From contig NZ_FOIA01000009.1 in the NCBI RefSeq assembly GCF_900111605.1, positions 43,191-107,190 of the forward strand: a stretch of 64,000 nucleotides of DNA, written 5' to 3'. The notes under the pieces are model-generated. The model did no database searches, had not been told where the DNA came from, and was given only the letters and a program-made list of their open reading frames with translations. The translations under genes were made by a program, and so were the position numbers. Shown here one piece after another: positions 45,470 to 53,265 of this stretch (the stretch's first letter is position 1; every line of letters begins with the position of its first letter). This DNA is from Nitrosomonas marina (GTDB taxonomy: Bacteria; Pseudomonadota; Gammaproteobacteria; Burkholderiales; Nitrosomonadaceae).

Positions 45470-45757
45470 ATGAAAATTAGCGTGTTTGTATTTGTTTCGG
45501 TAACAATTCTGTTTTTCTCATCAAATGGTTCTGCCAGTTTATTCAGTGAGGAAAAAATTGAGTGGGCCAAGGTGCCGGCTAGAGTCCAGCATACAATCGC
45601 GGCGCATTTGCAAGGTGGAAAAATAGAAGAAATCGAGAAAAAATCAAAGAAAAAAACCATAACTGTTTATGAAGCAACGATAACAAACCCCGGCGGCGAT
45701 AAAGTGGAAATTAAAGTGGAGGAGGACGGCACACTGGTCGAGTTTGAAGATGATTAG
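45470..45757 (+). CDS. small exported PepSY-like protein
   Basis: A 95-residue exported protein with signal peptide ending in NGSA. The mature part (VPARVQHTIAAHLQGGKIEEIEKKS to VYEATITN and VEIKVEEDGTLVEFEDD) follows the helix-strand-strand pattern of PepSY/BLIP-like domains. Role unknown. AAGGAAAATTAAA precedes the ATG. Confidence 0.75.
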   Translation: MKISVFVFVSVTILFFSSNGSASLFSEEKIEWAKVPARVQHTIAAHLQGGKIEEIEKKSKKKTITVYEATITNPGGDKVEIKVEEDGTLVEFEDD

Positions 45758-45850
45758 CAAATCGTGCAAACGCGTTTACGAAGAGACTGCGGGGTTTATT
45801 GGTCAGCCTGCATACAGCCGCAATAAAATACTTTATCTTTACGGAATAAT

Positions 45851-46309
45851 ATGAAAATTGTAATAGCGTGTTTTTTCAGTATGGTTGCCGTTGTCGCTCA
45901 AGCCAATGAATTGGACAAACGCCAGATTCTTGAAGTGAACGCAATGCAGCGTATGCATATTCTTGTGGAAATGCGCGCCTTGTTGTCTGGAACACAGAAA
46001 ATTCTTCACTCGCTCTCCGAAGAGAATATGACAGCTGTCGCACAACATGCACAGTCACTTGGCACCCGTATGGCTCACAAAACCGAGGGTCAGCTAAATG
46101 GCGTGTTACCCAGCGAGTTTATGCAACTTGGAATGTCAGTTCATCGTGATTTTGATCAGATTGCGATGGATGCTGAATCGCTGAAAGACCCCAAGTATAC
46201 GCTGGGACAGTTAAGTAAAACAATGAAAAAGTGCGTTGCATGCCATGCAACTTATCAGATCCAGACTATATATCAGTCAAACGCACAAAATTTGAAATCT
46301 AGCCATTAA
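45851..46309 (+). CDS. periplasmic cytochrome c'-like monohaem protein
   Basis: A 152-residue exported protein with signal peptide ending in VAQA. It is almost all helix, and the single haem motif C128-VA-CH132 lies near the C-terminus, the arrangement of four-helix-bundle cytochromes c' and c-556. Such proteins bind NO or carry electrons. Ammonia oxidisers are exposed to NO, so an NO-related role is plausible but not shown. It follows the PepSY-like gene after 93 bases. Confidence 0.8.
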   Translation: MKIVIACFFSMVAVVAQANELDKRQILEVNAMQRMHILVEMRALLSGTQKILHSLSEENMTAVAQHAQSLGTRMAHKTEGQLNGVLPSEFMQLGMSVHRDFDQIAMDAESLKDPKYTLGQLSKTMKKCVACHATYQIQTIYQSNAQNLKSSH

Positions 46310-46434
46310 CGGTCTGATACAGTAAACATGAGGTCATATGAGTACATGGTGCATGATGAGGCCGGATTGAATAGCTGGAATTGCCAATACGTGCCCGTTA
46401 TAATTATCGTTTGGTTTTTAAGCTAGTTTGTAAC

Positions 46435-46992
46435 ATGCCTGAACAAAAAGAATCCGATTCTAAATCAAAAGCCGTTAAACTCAGCTGGAAGCAGATGCTG
46501 TTTCATTTTGCGCTTCTCTGTCTTTGCGTATTGCTGGGACTGTTTTCCTGGTATTTGTCCAGACCGCAAAGCATCCGTTTTCATGAAACTGGGGCCCATG
46601 AATATCTTACTGTTTCCCTGACACCGGAGATAGATGTGTCGCTCGATCATGGCAGTTCTTGCGCTGTTACCGATTTTGAGCCGCTGCGCATAGAGTTGTT
46701 TAAAGGAAGTGCTTATTTTGATATCAAGAAAAAGCAGGCAAATGATTTTCGTATAAAAGTCGGTGAGGCACTTATTGAAGATCTTGGCACGCGCTTCAGT
46801 GTGCGTATGCAGAAAAACGGCGATCATATTGTTTCGGTAGGGCAGGGACAGATCAAGTTACATGTCGCGGCCGGTGAATACCTGATTAGTGCGCTTGAAC
46901 AGGCAAATTTCGATAATTTCAAAATCAGTAAGCACAGGCTGATCAGCGCGGGTGAAGTGGCGCCCTGGCATTCACGCTCGGCTGAGCCCTAA
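46435..46992 (+). CDS. FecR-domain membrane protein without sigma factor partner
   Basis: A 185-residue protein with one membrane helix (FALLCLCVLLGLFSWYL) and a periplasmic FecR domain (IDVSLDHGSSCAV, RIELFKGSAYFDI, FRIKVGEALIEDLGTRFSVRM, HIVSVGQGQIKLH). FecR proteins normally relay a signal to an ECF sigma factor from a TonB receptor. No sigma-factor gene lies next to it here and it has no room for the usual cytoplasmic anti-sigma domain. The start is uncertain (ATG at 46435 or TTG at 46381). Confidence 0.75.
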   Translation: MPEQKESDSKSKAVKLSWKQMLFHFALLCLCVLLGLFSWYLSRPQSIRFHETGAHEYLTVSLTPEIDVSLDHGSSCAVTDFEPLRIELFKGSAYFDIKKKQANDFRIKVGEALIEDLGTRFSVRMQKNGDHIVSVGQGQIKLHVAAGEYLISALEQANFDNFKISKHRLISAGEVAPWHSRSAEP

Positions 46993-47035
46993 AACCGGTT
47001 GATTACGGGGCGGCCTACAGCGAATTCAGCCATGA

Positions 47036-48178
47036 CTATGCATGCCTGGCAAACTCCTGTCGCTGCCGCCGCAACCAGAATGGTGCCTGCATAAAACGTT
47101 TTTCAAGCTGATAATACTGCTGGTGCATGTGCTGATAGCGCCTGAATTCCGATTCAAGCAGCCACTGATATTTTTGTGTTGCGTTCGGTTTGTCCTGTAA
47201 TTCATCCCTGATTGCATATGAAACCAGCAGACCATGACGTAGCGCTTTGAATATACCAAGCGACGACAGAGGATCGAAGACGGATGCCGCATCACCCACT
47301 GCATACCAGCCCTGTCCACAGAATTGTTGCTGGCGTTGACTGCGTGCCGGTTTAACCCGTAGAGGCATTGACGGCTTTTTGTTATCAAACCGGGTGCGCG
47401 TAAGACGGGTATGTGCCAGGGCCTTGGACCATCCAGCTTCATCAAATACATTCTCATCACGGGCGAGATCGCTGTCGGTCATCAGTGCTGCAACCCACAG
47501 CCCTTGTGGTAAGGGGGCTGAATACCACCAGCCAATCTCGGTGCTTTCAACCAGCGTGAAGCTGTCAACGCCGTGCACGGTATCATTCGCCTCGGCCTGA
47601 AAAAAACAAAAACTTCCTGTCAGCTGATCGAGTTTGTCCGCCCTGATTCCCATCCTGCGGCAGAAAGAACTGCTGCTTCCACTTGCGTCGACTACCAGCG
47701 ATGATTGAATGGTGAACGCTGGCGCGGTGGCATGGTTTGCCGTCAAATGCCAGCCATGATGATATTCCGGCGTGCCGCTCACAGTTACTCCAAATAGCGT
47801 AGTTGCACCTGCATTTTCAGCTTGTCGTACTAGCCAGTCGTCAAATGATGCCCGATCAATATGCCAGCCATGGCCATAACTGGAATACCAGAACGGGTAC
47901 TCATTGATTTGCTCGCTGCCCCAGATGGACCGGGTGCCAAGAGCGACCAGATCGCAGCGCGCTACAAAATTTTCTGATATTCCCAGTTGTTGCAATAGCG
48001 GCATTGTTTGCGGAGGCAGTGTTTCGCCAATGGTGAAGGATTGCGCCGACCGATTTTTACGATCGAGCAGCAGAACTGTCAGATCAGGCAACTGTTGCCG
48101 TAATGCGATTGCCGCAGCGCAACCCGCTACCCCCGCTCCGATAATGACGACATCTGCGTATAAATGCCTGGCGCTAAT
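47036..48178 (-). CDS. LodB-like FAD-dependent oxidoreductase (maturation partner of LodA)
   Basis: A 380-residue flavoprotein of the halogenase-like family. The FAD motif ADVVIIGAGVAGCAAAIAL is in frame only upstream of the first conventional start, and no ATG, GTG or TTG lies between it and the preceding in-frame stop. The best start is ATT at 48178, eight bases after GAGGA and sharing its last T with the TAG stop of the preceding gene. Other segments are YGHGWHIDRASFDDWLV, LVVDASGSSSSFCRRMG and GWYAVGDAASVFDPLSSLGI. LodB proteins are needed to form the cysteine-tryptophan quinone cofactor of LodA. Last gene of the oxidase cluster. Confidence 0.88.
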   Translation of the reverse strand: MSARHLYADVVIIGAGVAGCAAAIALRQQLPDLTVLLLDRKNRSAQSFTIGETLPPQTMPLLQQLGISENFVARCDLVALGTRSIWGSEQINEYPFWYSSYGHGWHIDRASFDDWLVRQAENAGATTLFGVTVSGTPEYHHGWHLTANHATAPAFTIQSSLVVDASGSSSSFCRRMGIRADKLDQLTGSFCFFQAEANDTVHGVDSFTLVESTEIGWWYSAPLPQGLWVAALMTDSDLARDENVFDEAGWSKALAHTRLTRTRFDNKKPSMPLRVKPARSQRQQQFCGQGWYAVGDAASVFDPLSSLGIFKALRHGLLVSYAIRDELQDKPNATQKYQWLLESEFRRYQHMHQQYYQLEKRFMQAPFWLRRQRQEFARHA

Positions 48179-48620
48179 TGTCGCTGTCCTCTTTAACTGC
48201 GATCCATTGTGCTACTACCCCGGCCGGTGCGGTTGATTTTCCGTTCGGACCGGTAGGGTGCGGTATTGCGCGTACAATTGAACCTGCCAGCGCAGGCCGC
48301 TGATCAATGCCGTTGGGCCATTCAGGAACCAGATATCCCAGATAATCGTATATCCACTGTGCGCCGTTCACGATGCCGACCCCCTGAAACTGCACGTTGA
48401 ATGGATTGCCGTAACCGATTGATCCTTTCAGTTTCAGCTCCCAACCGGGGCCAAAAATCAAACCGGCGAATGTCTGCATCGGCCCCGAATCGATACGGAT
48501 AGTGCCGCGGCCGAACTCAAGTGTATCAAAACCGGCATTTACATCGGGATTGCTCAGAAAGCTCCGGTAAGTCCATGTGCCGACCAGAATAGGTGGTACG
48601 TATGCTGAGACATTACTCAT
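48174..48620 (-). CDS. unknown protein between LodA-like and LodB-like genes
   Basis: A 148-residue protein with no signal peptide. It begins MSNVSAYVPPILVGTWTYRS and is rich in Gly, Pro and aromatic residues with alternating beta-strand character (GTWTYRSF, GTIRIDSG, WELKLKGSIGYGNPFNVQFQG, AQWIYDYLGY). No family is recognised. It overlaps the LodA-like gene by eight bases and runs into the LodB-like start, so it is made together with both and may bind the oxidase or act in cofactor formation. Confidence 0.8.
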   Translation of the reverse strand: MSNVSAYVPPILVGTWTYRSFLSNPDVNAGFDTLEFGRGTIRIDSGPMQTFAGLIFGPGWELKLKGSIGYGNPFNVQFQGVGIVNGAQWIYDYLGYLVPEWPNGIDQRPALAGSIVRAIPHPTGPNGKSTAPAGVVAQWIAVKEDSDN

Positions 48621-50817
48621 TGTCAGGATCTCCCTTGCTTGCCTTTATATCACCGCCCAATGTTCGTTCTCCAGGTTTCAACTGCAGTCCAAGTGCCCGG
48701 TCATTTCGTTCTACCTGATAATAGCCGGGGTTGCCGTCATTGGAATCAAATTTGATAAAGCCGAGATTGATCCAGTCACGCACCATCTGCACACTCCCGG
48801 CATTGTTATCCGGAATACCTGATGACCAGTAGTATTGCCCGCCATCCGTTTTCTGAATAACCATTGGCCGGTGTCCAGGCCACCAGGGTATGTTGTATGC
48901 TAGATTCTGTTTCACCGGATCGCCGGTGCTGCCAGGATAAATGTCATTCCACATTTCATAAGTGACATTGATGTTCTGATCGGTGCATTCGTGAAAATCC
49001 GCCTGCCATGGCAGCCCCATATACTTGGTCAGATCGCCCGGCTCCATTCCCCTGGCTATGTCGTCGGCCTGGCTGCCGTCTTTGATGGCTACCGGAGCCG
49101 GAATACTGAGACCGCCAGCAATGTATGCAGCCTGATGGATACGATATGCGCTGCTGTAAATAGCCGGATTGAGCATGATCCATCCGACTTCGGCACCAGG
49201 GCAGAACGCACCGCCCAGAACGTTGCCCAGCACACCGCGGTCGATCGCGCTGCCGGTCCTGGGTGGGGTGGCCCAGGGATTCTCGCAGGCAGCATTGGTT
49301 TCTCCCCATTCATCGCATTCATTGATAAACTTGCCTTCCATCCATTGTTTCAGGAAAAACAACTGTGTATCAGTCATGCGCAGAAATTTATCCGTCACCG
49401 TATTGCTGATAGGATTATCACCGTTTAGCATTGGCATCAGGCGCGGCTTTGAAGCCGAGTTGGAAAATGATGCAACGTATCGCTGGCTCAGATCGTCGGG
49501 GACGGTATAAAGATTTTCCTGTCCCTGCTTGCGCATAATCGCATAAATAAATTCGCGATGCTGCCGGTTAGGATCGTGCCCGTTTTTAGGCGGCTGCGAC
49601 AAGGCCGCTTTATCCAGATTGCCGCCGGTGCCGCGGTTATGCGGCACACCGCCTCCAAAAGGATCAAAATCATATGTAAAGCTGTAATTGTCCGGCCGGT
49701 TGAAGATAGGCCAGATATCCCTGAAAAAATGGGGGTAGTATTCCGGATTGTATGCGGCATTACTGCGCCATACAACCCATTGTTCCGCTGTCTGCGGTTG
49801 ATTGCTCTGCCGGTCGAAGGGCGCTACGCCATACACCGCTGGTTCGTAAGCAAAATGGCGCACCGATAAATCATAAATCGCTTCATCCATGGTGATCATG
49901 TCTTCGATTTCAGGCGCATACGATGGATAGCCTACCAGCAGCCAGGCTGGCGCGTTCACGTCAACTGTTGAAAATTTCTTTTCTTTGATTGGTTTGCCCT
50001 GTGCGTCGGTATAGCGATGGATATAGCTGTACCTGATTTTCGCCCGCACCGGACCGTCGGAGACATCGTCATACCAGCCGTCATTGTTGGCGTAATTGCT
50101 GATGATCGGTATCGTACTGCCGTCAGCGCCTTTGAAACCGGAGCGGCCATAACCGCCCAGCACGATCAGGCGCCGGTGATGATCGCTATCTTCATTGACC
50201 ATCATTTCGCCCAGAGAATTGATACTGTACGGTTGAATATCCGGCGGCGGAAAACGCTGCGGGTAAGCGCTGCCGTCGTTCTGAGAGAATGATGCCTTGC
50301 CGTTATCGCCGGAAACTGTGCGCGGTCCGGGATCGATAATCAACTGACGCCGCTGGTCAGGTTGCGTCACCTGCGGATTGCGCAGGGGATGATCGGGCCT
50401 GTAGCCATGTTTGCCGTCATTTTCGCTGAATGCATACCATGATGCCTTTTTGTTGGCCAGATGCGCGGTCCATTCGATATCGACAACCGTGCCTTCCACC
50501 ATTTGCGGTCCGGTCGTTGAGGTATCTAGCGGAAACTGGAATTTATCGCCGATTTTCAATTCCCGGTCGCTGTCCAGCTGGTTTTCTTCGTATACAAAAA
50601 TACGAAAACGCGCAGCCTGACGTTTGATGCAGCCAAGGTTACCCGTTTCTTTAAACTGGCTGACGCGAACAGGCAGCCCTTTATCATCGACAATTTCACG
50701 TCCCTGTTCATCGCATTCGATCGGTAGCGCGCCAGTCTGCTCGGGTGCGAGGTAAAATTCGTCGCTGTTGCCGATGCGCGCGCAGCCGATGGCCGGGTGA
50801 ATTTTAAACGTTTGCAT
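48613..50817 (-). CDS. LodA-like cysteine-tryptophylquinone amine oxidase
   Basis: A 734-residue protein of the LodA/GoxA family, which oxidises amino acids (lysine at the epsilon amine in LodA, glycine in GoxA) to give ammonia and hydrogen peroxide. It starts FKIHPAIGCARIGNSDEFYLAPE, the family signature. The probable cofactor pair is Cys539 (GGAFCPGAE) and Trp604 (GLPWQADFHEC), 65 residues apart, as I recall for C516 and W581 of Marinomonas LodA. The Asp found four residues before that Cys in LodA is Gly535 here. No signal peptide. GGAG precedes the ATG. Its substrate cannot be read from sequence. Confidence 0.9.
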   Translation of the reverse strand: MQTFKIHPAIGCARIGNSDEFYLAPEQTGALPIECDEQGREIVDDKGLPVRVSQFKETGNLGCIKRQAARFRIFVYEENQLDSDRELKIGDKFQFPLDTSTTGPQMVEGTVVDIEWTAHLANKKASWYAFSENDGKHGYRPDHPLRNPQVTQPDQRRQLIIDPGPRTVSGDNGKASFSQNDGSAYPQRFPPPDIQPYSINSLGEMMVNEDSDHHRRLIVLGGYGRSGFKGADGSTIPIISNYANNDGWYDDVSDGPVRAKIRYSYIHRYTDAQGKPIKEKKFSTVDVNAPAWLLVGYPSYAPEIEDMITMDEAIYDLSVRHFAYEPAVYGVAPFDRQSNQPQTAEQWVVWRSNAAYNPEYYPHFFRDIWPIFNRPDNYSFTYDFDPFGGGVPHNRGTGGNLDKAALSQPPKNGHDPNRQHREFIYAIMRKQGQENLYTVPDDLSQRYVASFSNSASKPRLMPMLNGDNPISNTVTDKFLRMTDTQLFFLKQWMEGKFINECDEWGETNAACENPWATPPRTGSAIDRGVLGNVLGGAFCPGAEVGWIMLNPAIYSSAYRIHQAAYIAGGLSIPAPVAIKDGSQADDIARGMEPGDLTKYMGLPWQADFHECTDQNINVTYEMWNDIYPGSTGDPVKQNLAYNIPWWPGHRPMVIQKTDGGQYYWSSGIPDNNAGSVQMVRDWINLGFIKFDSNDGNPGYYQVERNDRALGLQLKPGERTLGGDIKASKGDPDNE

Positions 50818-50834
50818 GTTTATTTTCTCCAGGT

Positions 50835-53063
50835 CTAGTCCATGAAATTAAGAGAAACACCGTTAATAAACACTGCGTCATCGATGGGTTTGCCATCGAG
50901 CCCCATGACGACCAGATGTACGCTGATATCAGTCTCGCCGTTCGCCAGCATGCGCTGCACCGCCTCGGTTGCGTCAATACGGAAGTTGCGCGGTTCATGA
51001 TGGTGCAAAGGACGTTGATCAAACCTGCGCGTTTTGGGCAGCGGTTTATCGCAGTGCCCGGGGCCGCCGTAACACGAACCGTGAAACGTGGTGACCTGGC
51101 CGACAAAATGCGGATTATTGTCTACCGACGTCGCGACCGTGGCGTCAGGGGCGTTGAGGAATACGCGAATGACGGCATTGAACAGATTGGCGACATGCAT
51201 GCGGTGCAGGCGTATCTCGGCTTTACGGAACGTATCGAGCACCTGTGGTTTAACGCCGGCTTTTTCAGCGTTGAATCGCAGCAATCCCTGCTGTCCGCTC
51301 ACTGGGTAGTGGTAGCTGTCACGCATATATTCGTAACCCAGTTTCCGCGTGCTGAGCGTATCGCCTACATTCATCGACCAGGGTGGCAGTATGCCGTCCA
51401 GGTCTTCAGGATTAAGACCGGGATGCGCCTCCTGCCAGACAGCCCATAGCCGGTCGACATTCGAATGATGTGCCCAGAAAATAGGATCAAAAGCGGTGAC
51501 ACGATTATCCGTCATGTAGCCGTAGTTCGGATTGAAACTGTTTTGCGGGTCGGGATTATCCACGCCGATGGCTCTGGCGGCTGATAAAAACGCGGGATTC
51601 TGTCCGCCCGAGAAATTATGCATGCCGTTATGCATTTCTTCCAGCCAGCCAAAATGATGATCGTACACAGGGCCGCCGCCGAACTGGTTCCAGTTGTTTG
51701 ACGACAGAATACCCTGCACATCCGCAGCAGTGGGATAATGCGTTGCAATGCCCAGCGAACCTGGCCAGCGATTCGGAAACCACAGTGGATTGGCGCGGCG
51801 CAGTTGGGCATAAATCGCGTTGACTTTATCCGACCACATCACCTTGCCGACGCTGAGCTTCAAGGTGTAATCAATTTTGGCCGCTTTGAGAAAGCGTAGG
51901 CCGGAATTATAGATTGTTCCTTTTTTCTGCAGTCTGGCGAGAATAGCCAATTCACCGTCGTTGAACAGTCCACTGTCCTTCAGCGCTGCAAGGCCTGCGG
52001 CATCGAGAAAGCAGCCGTACGCTTCGGGAAGTACACCCATATCGAGTTGCTCAGTATTATACGTAGCACGGTTGACGTCGGCATAATCGCTCCACGACCA
52101 ATAGGGCAGCGTGATACATGCATCGTAATCCTGCAGCGTTTGTTCGAAGAAATACAGATAAAGCCGGTGCCACGGCAGAAACTGTTCCCAGCCATGCTGA
52201 CATGAATCGGTATGGATGCGCGCCCAGTAGTTAAAACTGCGTTCATCAAATATATGTGGATCATAGGTGTACATACAGGCCAGTGCTTCACGCAGCAGCG
52301 ACAGCTCATTTGCAGACAGCGTGCTCACCTCTTTTCTGATTTTCAAGCCCTGCACATCATCGCTGATTGCGTTGCAATGCTTGGTGGAAACCGTATGCAA
52401 CGCATCGCCCTTGGCCAGGGCAAGTATTGACGCGCCGGACTGTGTGAGCCCGAAACGCATTTGAGGGCCGGTACTTTCCTCAGGATTGTCTTGAAGGTCG
52501 TCCGATTCGAGGCAGCCGTCATCGATCCACGCTGCGATAAAGTCAATATCCGAAGGACTGACTGCGTTTTCCGCCTGCCAGAGTAAGGGCGGAAACTGGC
52601 TGCCGTCGAAAGGAAACTGTTTGCGCAGGCCTTTGATCAGGGCTGATCGATCGCTGCGCGTCTGATAGCCCTGATCAGCGTTTCGGTCAGTACTACTGGC
52701 AAGACTGCTGGCGGTCTGCTGGGCCGGATTTTTGCCGCCGGTCGGCCAGCATTCGCCCACAGTCGCATCGCTGCCACCAGGAACCAGCGCCTGATTCAAT
52801 GCCGATTCACTGGCGGCAAGAGAATCAACCATACCGTCGCCTTCACCGCAACAGCTTTTACCGCTGAGACTGTCCGGCTGATGGTCGGATTCATCCGGTT
52901 CGGGCGCGATCAGACGCTGACCATACAATTCAGCTGTTTTAAATGTATTCAAGTCCCGCCAGAAAGCTCCAAGCCCCTGATAATCCGGGATGCACGGCCC
53001 CTGCGATTGATCCAGGATCTGCTGGACGCGCTGATAACGCGACAATTTTTTTCTGTTACGCAT
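50835..53063 (-). CDS. tyrosinase-like type 3 copper protein with long N-terminal extension
   Basis: A 742-residue protein without signal peptide. The type 3 copper centre is intact: CuA ligands H284, H290 and H299 (in ARIHTDSCQHGWEQFLPWHR) and CuB ligands H478, H482 and H532/533 (EMHNGMHNF and FWAHHSNVDRLW). The first 200 residues are unusual, with cysteines at 24, 71, 72, 105 and 184 and a segment FPPLLWQAENAVSPSDIDFIAAWI. The C-terminal 130 residues look like the beta domain that shields plant and some bacterial polyphenol oxidases. It should oxidise phenols to quinones. Gap to the LodA-like gene is 17 bases. GAGGTGAG precedes the ATG. Confidence 0.9.
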   Translation of the reverse strand: MRNRKKLSRYQRVQQILDQSQGPCIPDYQGLGAFWRDLNTFKTAELYGQRLIAPEPDESDHQPDSLSGKSCCGEGDGMVDSLAASESALNQALVPGGSDATVGECWPTGGKNPAQQTASSLASSTDRNADQGYQTRSDRSALIKGLRKQFPFDGSQFPPLLWQAENAVSPSDIDFIAAWIDDGCLESDDLQDNPEESTGPQMRFGLTQSGASILALAKGDALHTVSTKHCNAISDDVQGLKIRKEVSTLSANELSLLREALACMYTYDPHIFDERSFNYWARIHTDSCQHGWEQFLPWHRLYLYFFEQTLQDYDACITLPYWSWSDYADVNRATYNTEQLDMGVLPEAYGCFLDAAGLAALKDSGLFNDGELAILARLQKKGTIYNSGLRFLKAAKIDYTLKLSVGKVMWSDKVNAIYAQLRRANPLWFPNRWPGSLGIATHYPTAADVQGILSSNNWNQFGGGPVYDHHFGWLEEMHNGMHNFSGGQNPAFLSAARAIGVDNPDPQNSFNPNYGYMTDNRVTAFDPIFWAHHSNVDRLWAVWQEAHPGLNPEDLDGILPPWSMNVGDTLSTRKLGYEYMRDSYHYPVSGQQGLLRFNAEKAGVKPQVLDTFRKAEIRLHRMHVANLFNAVIRVFLNAPDATVATSVDNNPHFVGQVTTFHGSCYGGPGHCDKPLPKTRRFDQRPLHHHEPRNFRIDATEAVQRMLANGETDISVHLVVMGLDGKPIDDAVFINGVSLNFMD

Positions 53064-53265
53064 AACTCACCTCGAATAGCCTTAATCGGTCGCCAACCGC
53101 GGTTTGTTGATTGTGAGCAGTATTTATAAGCCCCTTCAAGATCTCGATCAAGAGATACAGCGCCAGGCGAAATTGAGCGAAAAGCGGAGCATACACAAAG
53201 TATGTGAACATTTTAAGCGCGATTTTAACGTAGCGATGCGCGCTTCAGTGAGATCTAAAACGGTA

